Assembly (NCBI RefSeq): GCF_022179645.1
Contig: NZ_BPRA01000001.1
Span: 248,001 to 312,000 of the forward strand
Reading direction: 5' to 3'
DNA: 64,000 bases
Source of the DNA: Methylobacterium thuringiense
GTDB lineage: Bacteria; Pseudomonadota; Alphaproteobacteria; Rhizobiales; Beijerinckiaceae
Shown in pieces: positions 1 to 8,781 of this stretch. Every line of letters starts with the position of its first letter. Position 1 is the stretch's first letter. The position numbers and the translations under genes were made by a program. The notes under the pieces were generated by a model that was not told the origin of the DNA, searched no databases, and saw only the letters and a program-made list of their open reading frames with translations.

Positions 1-628
1 CCGCCAGGGCCGCCGGCAGCTTCGAGTCCGAATCGACCACCAGCGGTGCCCCGGCGAGATGCGGCGCGACGATGAGCACGAGGCCGCCCGCGATGGTCAG
101 CGGCACGCGGCGCACGGCGATGAGGTAGAGGCCGAGGCCCGTGGCCGCGACGGTCATCACCCACCAGGCCTGACGCACCCCGAGTTCCGCCGAGGCCATG
201 CCCGGCAGTTCCGGGGGCAGGCCCATGGCCGGCGCGAGCGCGACGGTGAGGAAGCCGGCGAGGCCGAAGGCGAGGCCGGTCTCGGGGGAGGGCACCCGCT
301 TCAGCGCCAACATCACCGCGCCGAGGAGCAGGGCGTAGCCGACGCCGCCAACGAGAGTCGCGAGGCCGGTATAGGCCATGCGCTCGAGGCCGGGCGCGGG
401 CTGCCACGCCTCCGCAGCGCCGCCCTCGCCATGGCCATGCGCATCGCCATGGGCCGGTACGATGAGATGGGCGAAGGGCGACGACAGCGAGGCCTGCTTG
501 CCGGCCTGCGCCTCGAAAACCTCGGCCTTGAGGATCAGCGGCGAGGTCAGGGCGAATTGCAGGCCAGTCGCGACGACGGCCGCGAGGAAGCCGGCGACCA
601 GGGCCGCCGACACCAATCGGATGATCAT
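1..628 (-). CDS. cbtA: CbtA family cobalt transporter subunit (3' end outside window)
   Basis: Inner-membrane subunit of the predicted CbtAB cobalt uptake system that supplies the metal for cobalamin synthesis. The reading frame opens at 628 and stays open to the window edge, so about 209 residues are visible and the C-terminus is missing. It starts MIIRLVSAALVAGFLAA, a first membrane segment, followed by a histidine-rich loop (HGDAHGHGHGEGG-like) likely to touch metal, then several hydrophobic segments. It lies about 130 bases downstream of cbtB on the same strand, and both are behind a cobalamin riboswitch, which fits B12-repressed expression. The family assignment rests on the N-terminal pattern, the His-rich loop and the cbtB partner. 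Confidence 0.85.
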   Translation of the reverse strand, partial: MIIRLVSAALVAGFLAAVVATGLQFALTSPLILKAEVFEAQAGKQASLSSPFAHLIVPAHGDAHGHGEGGAAEAWQPAPGLERMAYTGLATLVGGVGYALLLGAVMLALKRVPSPETGLAFGLAGFLTVALAPAMGLPPELPGMASAELGVRQAWWVMTVAATGLGLYLIAVRRVPLTIAGGLVLIVAPHLAGAPLVVDSDSKLPAALA

Positions 629-755
629 GAGATGCTGTCCGGCGCTAGAGCGCTCGTCGCCGGAGCGGATGCCGCTTCGACGAGACTGAGCGCGTCAGAA
701 CAAGGGATGAAAGGCGTGTCTCGATCGAAAAGGATCGGACACGCTTCCAGCGCCG

Positions 756-935
756 TCAGTGGCAGGGGAAGTTCTGCGTGTGCCGGAAGTCGTGCGCGGC
801 GTTGTGCAGGGCCATGGCTGGGGCGAAGCCCGTCATGAACACGAGACCGAGGCCGAGCAGCGCGGCGATGACGATCGCGCGGGTGCTCTCGCTGGCGGCG
901 GCGGCGGTCTGAACGGTAGCGGTGGTCGTGGACAT
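756..935 (-). CDS. cbtB: CbtB cobalt transporter subunit
   Basis: Small (59 aa) single-span membrane protein, partner of CbtA. The start is placed at MSTTTATVQ rather than the upstream Met of the longer frame, because CbtB proteins are about 60 residues and the extra N-terminal stretch lies in the untranslated leader. One hydrophobic segment (IVIAALLGLGLVFMTGF) is followed by a short C-terminal tail with four histidines (HNAAHDFRHTQNFPCH), the hallmark of the family and a presumed cobalt-binding site. It is the first gene after the cobalamin riboswitch, so B12 should switch off both cbtB and cbtA. Confidence 0.9.
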   Translation of the reverse strand: MSTTTATVQTAAAASESTRAIVIAALLGLGLVFMTGFAPAMALHNAAHDFRHTQNFPCH

Positions 936-981
936 CTTGAAAAACTCCGGCCGCCCCGCCGGCGGCATCGAGAACACGGGG

Positions 982-1148
982 GACGGCAGGTCTCCTGGCT
1001 CGCGGGTCGATGCGCCTGCCGCCTTCCCGGATCGCTCCGGTGGCTCTCGACAGAAACTCGCCGCTCACAGTTGCGGGGGCAGCCGCGGGTTCGAGGCGAA
1101 CCTCTCACCGCATTCCCTTTTCACCCCGTCTCCGAGGCACCGTCCGGT
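982..1148 (-). promoter_or_regulatory. Cobalamin riboswitch upstream of cbtBA
   Basis: On the minus strand the conserved elements appear in the right order: GGTGCC near 1136-1141, GGGTGAAAAGGGAA and CGGTGAG, the core GCCCCCGCAACTGTGAGCGG at 1061-1080, GAGAGCCACCGG near 1038-1049, a GGGAAGGC segment, and GAGCCAGGAGACCTGCCGTC at 983-1002. This is the standard adenosylcobalamin aptamer (B12 box included). It ends about 45 bases before the cbtB start, so the expression platform probably controls cbtB translation initiation or early termination. Ligand binding is known for the family; the mechanism here is inferred. Confidence 0.95.
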
Positions 1149-1452
1149 TCTCCATAAACGCTGTCGCGGCCGGGCACAACGACGCGCCGCGCCGTTCCCG
1201 TCGATGCCGCCCGGCAAACAGTGGGCGGGCAACGAATCGGCGCGACGCCCCACCTACGTTCGAGGCGATGATTTGATCCCATGCAGGCTATTCTTTTTGC
1301 GTGAATGACACGACGTGTGACGCACATGCATAATTTACGCAGGAATTCAGACCCGATAATCAAGCATAGTACGGTACAATTCAAATTTACTCCAACTTCA
1401 ATCGATTGTGCTCCGCAAAACTATAACTTTTAGTTGAGTTGAAAGAGAAGCA
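1149..1452. other. Intergenic region between riboswitch and MetA-like gene
   Basis: About 300 bases with no convincing gene. The part near 1310-1450 is clearly richer in A and T than its surroundings and probably holds the divergent promoters of cbtBA and of the exported protein at 1453. A small palindrome ACACG-A-CGTGT is at 1308-1318. A purine-rich AAGAGAAG lies just before the ATG at 1453 and is a plausible ribosome binding site. Confidence 0.4.
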
Positions 1453-2337
1453 ATGACTGGCGCAGTGCGGCGAAGCGGGTTGAAACTTCTTCGAGCCGCA
1501 GCATTGGGCGTTGCTCTGGTGCCGTCCGCGGCCTTTGCCCGGTCCGCTGCGCTGCCGGGCATCACCGTCGGCCTGCCGACGGGCTGGCAGATTCCAACCG
1601 GCGTCCAGATGAACGTCACTTCGAGCTTCGCCGAGCGCGGGACGCTGCCGCGGGACAACCAGGGCAACAACAATCTGGCCGTCTTTCTGTGGGCGACCCC
1701 CTGGACCGTGCTGGGGGGACAGCTGCGGTTCATCCAGTCGTTCCCGTTCAACGCGGTCAGCCCGCAGGAGGGGCCGTGGCAGGCGGGCCTGGCCCAGCCG
1801 CTGACGACGGCTCAGGTCGCCTGGAAGATCGGCGACAACCTCGGCGTCAGCTACTTCCTCGGCGGCTTCTGGCCGAGCGATACGCTCTTCGCGCTCCGGT
1901 CGGCCTCGATCGCCCAACGCTTCGCGATCAGCTACGTCGGCGATGGCTGGAACCTGACGGCCAACCTCCATTACGGCACGATGTTGGACAACACCTCGCC
2001 GACCGGCGTGTTCTATTCCGACTACATGAACCTCGACCTGACCGCGACCAAGCGCTTCGGCAAGTGGCAGGCCGGCGCCGTCGCCTTCGGCTCGACCGAC
2101 CTGCCGACCGGCCGGCTGGGCTACCGGCATGTCGGCCAGGTCGCGGTCGGCGGCCTCGTCGGCTACGCGTTCGACAAGTTTACAATCCAGGCCTTCGTCA
2201 CCCGCGACATCGCCCAGCGCAACCTTGGCGGAGAGGAGACCCGCGCCTGGCTGCGTGTCCTCGTCCCGCTCTGGCGGCCGGAGCCGGATCAGGTGCCGAA
2301 CCGCGTCTCGGTGAGGCGCAACAGCGCCGCGCAGTGA
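1453..2337 (+). CDS. Exported protein of the MetA-pathway/phenol-degradation outer-membrane family
   Basis: 294 residues with a Sec-type signal peptide (basic MTGAVRRSGLK, hydrophobic AALGVALVPSAAFA, cleavage near residue 29). The mature part is full of alternating aromatic and hydrophobic residues and short turns, typical of a beta-barrel, and resembles the 'putative MetA-pathway of phenol degradation' (SphA-like) outer-membrane family, whose substrates are mostly unknown. It ends shortly before cobU (61 bases) on the same strand, but the AT-rich leader suggests its own promoter. Family membership is a recognition call from the overall pattern; the function is unproven. An aromatic or siderophore-like channel are both open options. 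Confidence 0.6.
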   Translation: MTGAVRRSGLKLLRAAALGVALVPSAAFARSAALPGITVGLPTGWQIPTGVQMNVTSSFAERGTLPRDNQGNNNLAVFLWATPWTVLGGQLRFIQSFPFNAVSPQEGPWQAGLAQPLTTAQVAWKIGDNLGVSYFLGGFWPSDTLFALRSASIAQRFAISYVGDGWNLTANLHYGTMLDNTSPTGVFYSDYMNLDLTATKRFGKWQAGAVAFGSTDLPTGRLGYRHVGQVAVGGLVGYAFDKFTIQAFVTRDIAQRNLGGEETRAWLRVLVPLWRPEPDQVPNRVSVRRNSAAQ

Positions 2338-2397
2338 CCGCGCCCGCCACGAACGATCCGCTTTGACCTTCGGCTCCGTGCGCGGCAAGGGAGGCGG

Positions 2398-2940
2398 ATG
2401 ACTGCAACCGCCCCTCGCATGACCCTGGTGCTCGGCGGCGCCCGTTCCGGCAAGAGTCGCTACGCGGAGGCGCTGATCGAGGCCGGCCCCGGTCCGTGGC
2501 GCTATCTCGCCACGGCACAGGCCTGGGACGACGAGATGAGGACGCGGATCGCCCTGCATCGCGAGCGGCGGCCCGAAGGCTGGATCACGCAGGACGTGTC
2601 GACGGATCTGGCTCAGGCGGTCGCCGCCGCGCATGGCCCGGTGCTCGTCGACTGCCTGACGCTCTGGCTGACCAACCTGATGCTCGCCGAATCGGCCCTG
2701 CCTGCCGCCGTCGACGCGCTTCGCGACGCCTGCGCTGCCGCCCGAGGCCCGCTGGTGCTGGTCTCCAACGAAGTCGGCCTCGGCATCGTGCCGGACAACG
2801 CGCTCGCCCGCCGCTTTCGCGACGAGGCCGGGCGGCTGCACCAGCGGCTGGCGCAGCAAGCCGACCGCGTCGTCTTCATGGTCGCCGGGCTGCCGATGAC
2901 CGTCAAACCCTCCCCCGACAATCCCGGAGCGCCCGCATGA
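2398..2940 (+). CDS. cobU: Adenosylcobinamide kinase / adenosylcobinamide-phosphate guanylyltransferase
   Basis: Bifunctional enzyme (called CobP in the aerobic pathway) that phosphorylates adenosylcobinamide and then transfers GMP, giving adenosylcobinamide-GDP for nucleotide-loop assembly. 180 residues, the usual length. The P-loop GGARSGKS is at residues 13-20, and the HRERRPEGW motif carries the expected guanylylated histidine (His54). Later motifs VDCLTLWLTN and SNEVGLGIVP match the family. Its stop overlaps the ATG of cobO (ATGA at 2937-2940), so the two are probably translationally coupled. Confidence 0.95.
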   Translation: MTATAPRMTLVLGGARSGKSRYAEALIEAGPGPWRYLATAQAWDDEMRTRIALHRERRPEGWITQDVSTDLAQAVAAAHGPVLVDCLTLWLTNLMLAESALPAAVDALRDACAAARGPLVLVSNEVGLGIVPDNALARRFRDEAGRLHQRLAQQADRVVFMVAGLPMTVKPSPDNPGAPA

Positions 2941-3539
2941 GCGACGACGAAGCCCGCCATCGCGAAAAGATGGAGAAGCGCAAGGCCGTGCAGGATGCCG
3001 AGGTCGCGGAGAAAACGATCGAGAAGGGCCTGCTCATCGTCCATACCGGCCCCGGCAAGGGCAAATCGACGGCGGCCTGGGGCCTGATGCTGCGGGCCCT
3101 CGGCCGCGGCTGGCGCGTCGGAGTCGTGCAGTTCATCAAGGGCGCCTGGGACACGGGCGAGAAGCACGCCATCAAGGCGTTCGGGGACCAGATCGACTGG
3201 CACACGCTGGGCGAGGGCTTCACATGGGAGACCCAGGACAAGGCCCGCGACCTCGCCGCCGCCAAGCATGCCTGGGCCGAGGCCGAGCGCCTGATGGCCG
3301 ACACGAGCATCCGCCTCGTCATCCTCGACGAGCTCAATATCGCGCTGCGCTACGACTACCTCGATCTCGACGCCGTGGTCGCCGCCTTCCGCGCCCGCCG
3401 GCCGGACCTCCACATCGTCGTCACCGGCCGCAACGCCAAGCCGGCCCTGATCGAAGCCGCCGACCTCGTCACCGAGATGGGCAGCGTGAAGCACCATTTC
3501 GCGGCGGGCGTGAAGGCGCAGGAGGGGATCGAGTTCTGA
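2937..3539 (+). CDS. cobO: Cob(I)yrinic acid a,c-diamide adenosyltransferase
   Basis: Transfers the 5'-deoxyadenosyl group of ATP to the reduced corrinoid cobalt. The start is taken at MSDDEARHREKMEKRKAVQD, whose ATG overlaps the cobU stop; the open frame extends upstream through cobU, but that extension is out-of-frame cobU DNA. 200 residues, normal for CobO/BtuR. The ATP-binding loop TGPGKGKSTAAWG lies at about residues 37-49, followed by VGVVQFIKG, LVILDELNIAL and VVTGRNA motifs typical of the family. No other coding sequence follows for about 400 bases. Confidence 0.95.
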   Translation: MSDDEARHREKMEKRKAVQDAEVAEKTIEKGLLIVHTGPGKGKSTAAWGLMLRALGRGWRVGVVQFIKGAWDTGEKHAIKAFGDQIDWHTLGEGFTWETQDKARDLAAAKHAWAEAERLMADTSIRLVILDELNIALRYDYLDLDAVVAAFRARRPDLHIVVTGRNAKPALIEAADLVTEMGSVKHHFAAGVKAQEGIEF

Positions 3540-3949
3540 GCCGAGGCGGGCCCGGATATCTCGCCGCCTGCCTTCGATCCTTCGGATCCGGCGGAATGGC
3601 GTCGTGCCTCAGCCTGAAGGCGATATCCGGTGACCGTCCGCGTTACCGGCCGCGACGGACAGGAGGGTATCGATCCTGCCAGTCGGGACTTTGGGCGAGC
3701 GGCATAGCGTCGAGCGCGCCCCTGGGTAGAGCGCGTGCACGATGTGCCGGGTGCGGGTCCATCGGGGCGGGACAGAAGCCCGGCCTCCATATCGGAACGC
3801 GCCGTCACCGCGGCGCATGGCCTAGGTCCGATCCGCGTGCGACACGCGCCATCCGGCCGCAGTCTTGATGCCACCATCGCGCCGTTGCACAACCTTCGCC
3901 GTAACAGCGCGGCGCCTTCCCGGAGCCTCGCGCATCGACGAGGTGGACC
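3540..3949. other. Intergenic region with inverted repeats
   Basis: 410 bases without a supported gene. It holds an inverted repeat CCGGATATC (3552-3560) / GATATCCGG (3622-3630), and between the arms a small hairpin GATCC-TTC-GGATC (3576-3588). The element may be a transcription end for cobUO or a dispersed palindromic repeat. The promoter for the gene at 3950 probably lies near its right end; a GAGGTGG purine stretch precedes that ATG. Confidence 0.4.
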
Positions 3950-4375
3950 ATGACACGCTTCGCCTTCGCCTTGACCGGCGCCCTGCTGCTGACCGGCGGC
4001 GTCCTCGGCGCCGCGGCCCCGGCCCAGGCCGACGAGCCGGTCGTCCAGGCCTATCAGGCGCCGCCCGAGATCCGCACCCGCACCGTCTACCGGCCACGCA
4101 CGATCGTGCGCCGGGTCGTCGTGGAGCGTCCGGTCTACCGGACCCGGCGCATCGTGCGCGAGGTCGTGGTCGAGCGCCCGGTCTATCTGCGACCGCGGCC
4201 AATCTACCGCGAGGTTTTCGATGATGGCTTCGATGGACCGCCGCCCTTTTACGGCCCGCCGCCGTTCCGTCCGCGCCCGGTCTTCGCCTACGGTCCCGGC
4301 TTCGGACCGGGTCCGTACCCGCCGTTCCGCCCGCGTCCTTACGGTTGGGGCTATGGGCCGGGGCCGTTCTTCTAG
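3950..4375 (+). CDS. Exported Pro/Arg/Tyr-rich repeat protein, function unknown
   Basis: 141 residues. A clear signal peptide (MTRFAFALTGALLLTGGVLGAAAPAQA, cleavage around 27) is followed by a basic stretch of near-repeats (RTVYRPRTIVRRVVVERPVY, then RTRRIVREVVVERPVY) and a C-terminal half rich in Pro, Phe, Gly and Tyr (PPPFYGPPPFRPRP). It has no cysteine and no enzymatic motif. Similar low-complexity envelope proteins are common in Methylobacterium and relatives, so a cell-envelope or extracellular location is likely. It sits alone between cobO and cobQ and need not relate to cobalamin. Confidence 0.7.
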   Translation: MTRFAFALTGALLLTGGVLGAAAPAQADEPVVQAYQAPPEIRTRTVYRPRTIVRRVVVERPVYRTRRIVREVVVERPVYLRPRPIYREVFDDGFDGPPPFYGPPPFRPRPVFAYGPGFGPGPYPPFRPRPYGWGYGPGPFF

Positions 4376-4416
4376 CAGGCCCACGGGACTGAGCCGTCGA
4401 GCATGCAATCCTCCAA

Positions 4417-4454
4417 CGTCATTCCCGGGTCGCGCAGCGGAACCCGGAATGACG
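4417..4454. repeat. Palindromic repeat (CGTCATTCCCGGGT type)
   Basis: Arms CGTCATTCCCGGGT (4417-4430) and ACCCGGAATGACG (4442-4454) are complementary apart from one bulged base, with an 11-base spacer. This 'GTCATTCCCGGG' pattern is a typical intergenic palindromic repeat of high-GC proteobacteria. It has no U-tract, so termination is possible but not indicated. Confidence 0.7.
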
Positions 4455-4584
4455 GCGGGAAGCGAATTCATCAGCGCAATCTCCGCGGCATCTTGCACCG
4501 TCGCGCTGGAGTGGAGTGCTGCGGTCGTGACCAAGAGCATGATGTGGCGCCCCTGAACACACCCTCCCTGGGCGATCCGCATCG

Positions 4585-6075
4585 ATGACACGCGCCCTGA
4601 TGATCCAAGGCACCGGCTCCGACGTCGGCAAATCGCTGATCGTCGCGGGACTGGCGCGCGTGTTTACGCGCCGTGGTCTCGCGGTTCGCCCGTTCAAGCC
4701 GCAGAACATGTCGAACAATGCCGCCGTCACCGCCGATGGCGGCGAGATCGGCCGGGCTCAGGCGCTGCAGGCGCGCGCCGCGCGGGTCGCACCCTCCGTC
4801 CACATGAATCCGGTGCTGCTGAAGCCGCAGAGCGATGTCGGCGCGCAGGTGATCGTGCAGGGCCGGATGGTCGGCACCGCCAAGGCGCGGGAGTACCAGG
4901 GCTGGAAGCCGCGCCTGCTCGCCTCGGTGATCGAGAGCTTCGAGCATCTCGAGGGCGAGGCCGACATCGTACTGGTCGAGGGCGCCGGCTCGCCCGCCGA
5001 GATCAACCTTCGCCGTGGCGACATCGCCAATATGGGCTTTGCCCGCGCAACGGACACGCCGGTGGTGCTGGTCGGCGACATCGACCGCGGCGGCGTCATC
5101 GCGAGCCTCGTCGGCACCAAGACGGTGATCGATCCGGACGACGCCGCCATGATCCGCGGCTTCATCGTCAACCGGTTTCGCGGCGACCCGACGCTCTTCA
5201 GCGATGGCATGGCGATGATCGCCGAGGCCACCGGCTGGACGCCGTTCGGCCTGGTGCCGCACTTCCACGCCGCCGCGCGCCTGCCCGCCGAGGACGCGAT
5301 GAGTCTGGCGCCGCCGATCGCGCGGACCGGCGCCGGCGCGATCGTCGCCGTGCCGGTGCTGCCGCATATCGCGAATTTCGACGATCTCGATCCGCTGCGG
5401 CAGGAGCCGGGCGTCGAGGTGGTCTGGGTGCGCCCCGGCGAGCCGATCCCCGCCAATGTCGACCTCGTGCTGCTGCCGGGCTCGAAGACGACGATCGACG
5501 ATTTCCTGTTCGTTCAGGCCCAGGGCTGGGACGTCGACATCCGCGCGCATGTCCGCCGGGGTGGCCGCGTCCTCGGCCTCTGCGGCGGCTTCCAGATGCT
5601 CGGGCGGCGGATCGGCGACCCGGACGGCATCGAGGGTGCGCCGCGCAGCATCGACGGGCTCGGCCTCCTCGACATCGAAACGGTGATGACGGCCGCCAAG
5701 CGCCTCGTCGCCGTCACCGGCACGAGCGAGCCGGACGGGGTGCCGTTCAGCGGCTACGAGATGCATGTCGGCGACACCACCGGGCCGGACGCCGCCCGCC
5801 CGCTGCTGCGCTTCGCCGACGGCCGGGCCGACGGGGCCGTCTCAGCCGACGGCCGGGTGTCCGGCACCTACGTCCACGGGCTGTTCGCGGACGACGCGCA
5901 GCGCGCGGCCTGGCTGACGCGGCTCGGCGCCGCAACGGGAGGAGCATCCTACGAGGCGGGTATCGAAGCCGTGCTCGACGGCTTCGCGGACCACCTCGAA
6001 GCGCATCTCGATTGCGATGGGTTGCTGGCGCTGGCCGGTATCCGCGATCTCGCCGGCAGAGGCGGATCACGCTAA
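4585..6075 (+). CDS. cobQ: Cobyric acid synthase (glutamine-hydrolysing)
   Basis: Amidates four carboxyl groups of adenosylcobyrinic acid a,c-diamide to give adenosylcobyric acid. 496 residues, the usual size. The N-terminal DTBS-like ATPase domain opens with [10 protein letters not shown] (about residues 9-18) and has [11 protein letters not shown]. The C-terminal class I glutamine amidotransferase domain has the nucleophile Cys333 in [11 protein letters not shown] and the catalytic His431 in GTYVHGLF. It follows the palindromic repeat and starts at ATG 4585. Product and pathway are certain from family knowledge. Confidence 0.97.
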   Translation: MTRALMIQGTGSDVGKSLIVAGLARVFTRRGLAVRPFKPQNMSNNAAVTADGGEIGRAQALQARAARVAPSVHMNPVLLKPQSDVGAQVIVQGRMVGTAKAREYQGWKPRLLASVIESFEHLEGEADIVLVEGAGSPAEINLRRGDIANMGFARATDTPVVLVGDIDRGGVIASLVGTKTVIDPDDAAMIRGFIVNRFRGDPTLFSDGMAMIAEATGWTPFGLVPHFHAAARLPAEDAMSLAPPIARTGAGAIVAVPVLPHIANFDDLDPLRQEPGVEVVWVRPGEPIPANVDLVLLPGSKTTIDDFLFVQAQGWDVDIRAHVRRGGRVLGLCGGFQMLGRRIGDPDGIEGAPRSIDGLGLLDIETVMTAAKRLVAVTGTSEPDGVPFSGYEMHVGDTTGPDAARPLLRFADGRADGAVSADGRVSGTYVHGLFADDAQRAAWLTRLGAATGGASYEAGIEAVLDGFADHLEAHLDCDGLLALAGIRDLAGRGGSR

Positions 6076-6206
6076 AAGCCGGAGCGCACATCGCCGAAGC
6101 GGGAGCCGGCTCGGCAGAGTGCGCGACGAAACACGGTGTTGCAGCCGAGCTCGCCTGCAAGGCGATCGGGCGCGGCTCTGGTGGCGAGCAACGGGAGTTC
6201 GAGCGA

Positions 6207-6677
6207 ATGCCGATGAAGCGTGTCGTGGCCCTGCTCGCCATCCTGGCGGCGACGCCCGCCGAGGCCGTCGATTACCGCTGGGTCGTCGGAACCGGGCAGG
6301 GCAGCGTCGAGGCGAGCATCCGCAACAAGAGCGGCGGCAACTTCATCATCTTCTGCGGATCCGGCACCGACGAGCTTCGCTCGGGGATCATCCTGGAAGG
6401 CGTCGCCGACACCGCGCCCAAACAAAAACCGCTCGACGTGCAGGTCGTCGTCGACGGCAAGAGCTTCCCGTTCTCCGTGACCGGCGGCTACGGTCCCACC
6501 GAAGCGCGTGGCGCCCGTTTCACGCTGCAGAATCTGGCCGAAGCCCTCCTCGCGAGCCGGGCGGCCGACTTCACGATCGAGTATCCGAGCCTCGACAAGT
6601 CGGAGCGCTATTCGCTTCTGAACGTTCGCGACGCACTCAAGGAAAAGAAGGGGACGATCGTCACACCATGCCTGTGA
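6207..6677 (+). CDS. Small exported protein, function unknown
   Basis: 156 residues from the ATG at 6207, chosen because GGGAG lies 9-13 bases upstream; the open frame begins earlier but that part overlaps cobQ and has no signal. A short signal peptide (MKRVVALLAILAATPAEA) precedes a compact, mixed alpha/beta-like domain with two cysteines (FIIFCGSG and the C-terminal TPCL) that could form a disulfide in the periplasm. It begins about 130 bases after cobQ on the same strand and converges with cobD. I do not recognise the family. Confidence 0.65.
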   Translation: MPMKRVVALLAILAATPAEAVDYRWVVGTGQGSVEASIRNKSGGNFIIFCGSGTDELRSGIILEGVADTAPKQKPLDVQVVVDGKSFPFSVTGGYGPTEARGARFTLQNLAEALLASRAADFTIEYPSLDKSERYSLLNVRDALKEKKGTIVTPCL

Positions 6678-6689
6678 CGGCGCGGGCCG

Positions 6690-7682
6690 TCACAGCACCA
6701 TGACGAGGAGACCGGCGCAGGCGAGGCCGAACAGCAGCAGGCACGCCGTCCGGTAGAGCCGCAGCGCCAGCTTCACATCCGCCGGGCCGGCTTCGGCCCG
6801 GCCGTCGCCCATCCAGGCATCCTCGACCCGCGTCTCGCCGTAGACCCGCGGTCCGGCAAGCCGCAAGCCGAGCGCCCCCGCCATCGCCGCCTCCGGCCAG
6901 CCGGCATTCGGCGACCGGTGCCGGCGCGCATCGCGCCGCACGGCCCGCCACGCCCCGCCGGCCGAGGCGTCGCGGTGGATCGCGGCGGCGGCGATCAGCA
7001 GCAGGGCCGTCAGCCGGGAAGCCGGCAGGTTCACGAGGTCGTCGAGCCGGGCGGAGGCCCAGCCGAAGGCCTCATGCCGCGGGGTACGGTGGCCGATCAT
7101 GCTGTCGGCGGTATTGATAGCCTTGTAGAGCACGCCGCCCGGCAATCCGCCGACACCGAGCCAGACGGCCGGCGCGACGATTCCATCCGAAAAGTTTTCG
7201 GACAGGCTTTCGATCGCCGCGCGGCAGATGCCGGCTTCGTCCAACGTCTCCGTGTTGCGGCCGACGATCATGGATACCGCATGCTGGCCAGCGGCTAACC
7301 CGTCATTGGCCAGGTCGTGCGCCACGCATGCGACGTGGCTATACAGGCTGCGCTGCGCCGGAAGGCTGGCAGCAAGCAGGGCTACGAGTACGAGTGATCC
7401 TGCTCGGCCGGCATAGGCGGCGAGCATCGTCAGGACGATCGCCGTCGATCCGGAAATGGCGATGAGCATCACCAACGCCACGATGCCGGATACCCGGCGC
7501 CGGGCCTCGCCACCGCGGTTGAACCCGGCTTCGAGGGCCGCGATCAGCCGGCCGATCCAGGTGACAGGGTGGCCGAACGCCCTGTAGAGGCGATCCGGAT
7601 AGCCGGCCGCCGCCTCGATCGCCAGCGCGAGGCACAGGATCGCGAGCGCGTCGGGCGGGTGGGTCAGGCTGGTCCAAGGCAT
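6690..7682 (-). CDS. cobD: Adenosylcobinamide-phosphate synthase (CobD/CbiB)
   Basis: Inner-membrane enzyme that attaches the aminopropanol (phosphate) arm to adenosylcobyric acid. 330 residues from MPWTSLTHPPDAL. Family motifs include HPVTWIGRLI (about residues 38-47), SIVGRNTETLDE-like, ESLSENFSDGIVAP, and YKAINTADSMIGH; several hydrophobic spans are present. The upstream extension to 7829 is rejected because it would run through the divergent cobC coding region. Only four bases separate its ATG from the GTG of cobC, so each gene's promoter and leader lie inside the other gene. Confidence 0.93.
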   Translation of the reverse strand: MPWTSLTHPPDALAILCLALAIEAAAGYPDRLYRAFGHPVTWIGRLIAALEAGFNRGGEARRRVSGIVALVMLIAISGSTAIVLTMLAAYAGRAGSLVLVALLAASLPAQRSLYSHVACVAHDLANDGLAAGQHAVSMIVGRNTETLDEAGICRAAIESLSENFSDGIVAPAVWLGVGGLPGGVLYKAINTADSMIGHRTPRHEAFGWASARLDDLVNLPASRLTALLLIAAAAIHRDASAGGAWRAVRRDARRHRSPNAGWPEAAMAGALGLRLAGPRVYGETRVEDAWMGDGRAEAGPADVKLALRLYRTACLLLFGLACAGLLVMVL

Positions 7683-7686
7683 TGAT

Positions 7687-8724
7687 GTGTCTGCGTTTTC
7701 CGCAAACGAGGCGGAGGCTCTAGCGGAGGGCGGCACGCTCCCGGTCTTCCACGGCGGCGATCTCGACGCCGCTCGGAGGCAGTTTCCGAACGCGCCGGAG
7801 CCCTGGCTCGACCTGTCCACCGGGATCAACCCGGTCCCCTATCCGCTGCCGCCCTTCGAAGCCAGCACCCTCCAGCGCCTCCCCTCGGCCGCCGACCTCC
7901 TCACGCTCAAGCTTGCCGCCGCGAAAGCCTACGGCGCACCGGACTCGAACCACGTCGCCACCGCTCCCGGATCACAGATCCTGATCGAGACGATCCCGCG
8001 GCTCCGGCCCGCATCCCGCGTGGCCGTCGTCGGGCCGACTTATGCTGAACATGCAATGGCTTGGCGGCGATCGGGCCATGCCGTCGAAACGGTGTCGGAG
8101 CTGCCGTCGGCCGACCGTTTGGACGTCGTCGTCGCGGTCAACCCGAACAATCCGGACGGCCGGATTCATGCCCCCGACGCTCTCCGGCAGCTCTCTCGAA
8201 CGCTATCGAGCAAGGGCGGCCTCCTCGTCGCCGACGAGGCTTTCGCCGACCTCGAAGCCGACGGCTCGGTGGGAACCGACCTCGGTGCGGGAGCAGTGCG
8301 TCTGCGTTCCTTCGGCAAGAGCTACGGGCTCGCCGGCCTCCGCCTCGGCTTCGCGTTGGCCGAACCGATCCTCGCCCAACGCATCGAAACCGCCCTCGGC
8401 CCCTGGGCCGTGTCGGGGCCGGCGATCGCAGCCGGGCTCGTTGCGCTCCCGGATGCGGCCTGGCGGCAGGAAACTGCGACGGCGCGGGCGAAGGATGCGG
8501 CGCGGCTCGACCGGATGATCGTTCGCGGCGGCGGCCAAATCGTTGGCGGTACGGTCCTTTTTCGGACCGCGACCTTCCGGGACGGTCTATCGATGTTCCG
8601 TCTCCTCGGGGAGGCGGGGATCTATGTCCGCCGGTTTCCGGAGGCGCCATCCCAACTCCGCTTCGGCCTGCCGCCCGATAAAGGGGCTTGGTGCCGGCTC
8701 TCGCGGGTGCTCAAATCGGTCTAA
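7687..8724 (+). CDS. cobC: L-threonine-O-3-phosphate decarboxylase (PLP enzyme)
   Basis: Makes (R)-1-amino-2-propanol phosphate, the linker that CobD attaches. 345 residues with a GTG start at 7687; AAGG eight bases upstream can serve as binding site. The N-terminus has the family signature HGGDL and WLDLSTGINP; AVNPNNPDG and VADEAFADLE are class I/II aminotransferase motifs, and the PLP lysine is in SFGKSYGLAG (Lys211). The name CobC follows the aerobic-pathway usage; in Salmonella the equivalent is CobD. It is divergent from and nearly abuts the cobD membrane synthase, giving a tight two-gene linker module. Confidence 0.93.
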   Translation: MSAFSANEAEALAEGGTLPVFHGGDLDAARRQFPNAPEPWLDLSTGINPVPYPLPPFEASTLQRLPSAADLLTLKLAAAKAYGAPDSNHVATAPGSQILIETIPRLRPASRVAVVGPTYAEHAMAWRRSGHAVETVSELPSADRLDVVVAVNPNNPDGRIHAPDALRQLSRTLSSKGGLLVADEAFADLEADGSVGTDLGAGAVRLRSFGKSYGLAGLRLGFALAEPILAQRIETALGPWAVSGPAIAAGLVALPDAAWRQETATARAKDAARLDRMIVRGGGQIVGGTVLFRTATFRDGLSMFRLLGEAGIYVRRFPEAPSQLRFGLPPDKGAWCRLSRVLKSV

Positions 8725-8736
8725 ATCTTTGCTGTC

Positions 8737-8781
8737 GCATGACGTTTTCGGGAAACCGGAATCCGCTTTCCCGCATCATGC
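8737..8781. repeat. Rhizobiales-type palindromic repeat
   Basis: An imperfect 45-base inverted repeat beginning GCATGACGTTTTCGGGAAA and ending TTTCCCGCATCATGC. The pattern (GCATGA..GGGAAA..TTTCC.GCATCATGC) matches a very common intergenic repeat of Rhizobiales genomes. It lies between the convergent cobC and MFS genes and overlaps the last few bases of the MFS gene. Confidence 0.75.

Noticed and set aside
1387-2859. 490-residue open frame on the minus strand over the MetA-like gene and cobU
   Set aside because: It is the antisense shadow of two well-supported plus-strand genes, is Arg/Gly/Ala-rich and shows no domain.
2496-3539. A fused cobU-cobO protein of 347 residues
   Set aside because: The N-terminal 147 residues come from cobU DNA in another frame; cobO has its own ATG at 2937.
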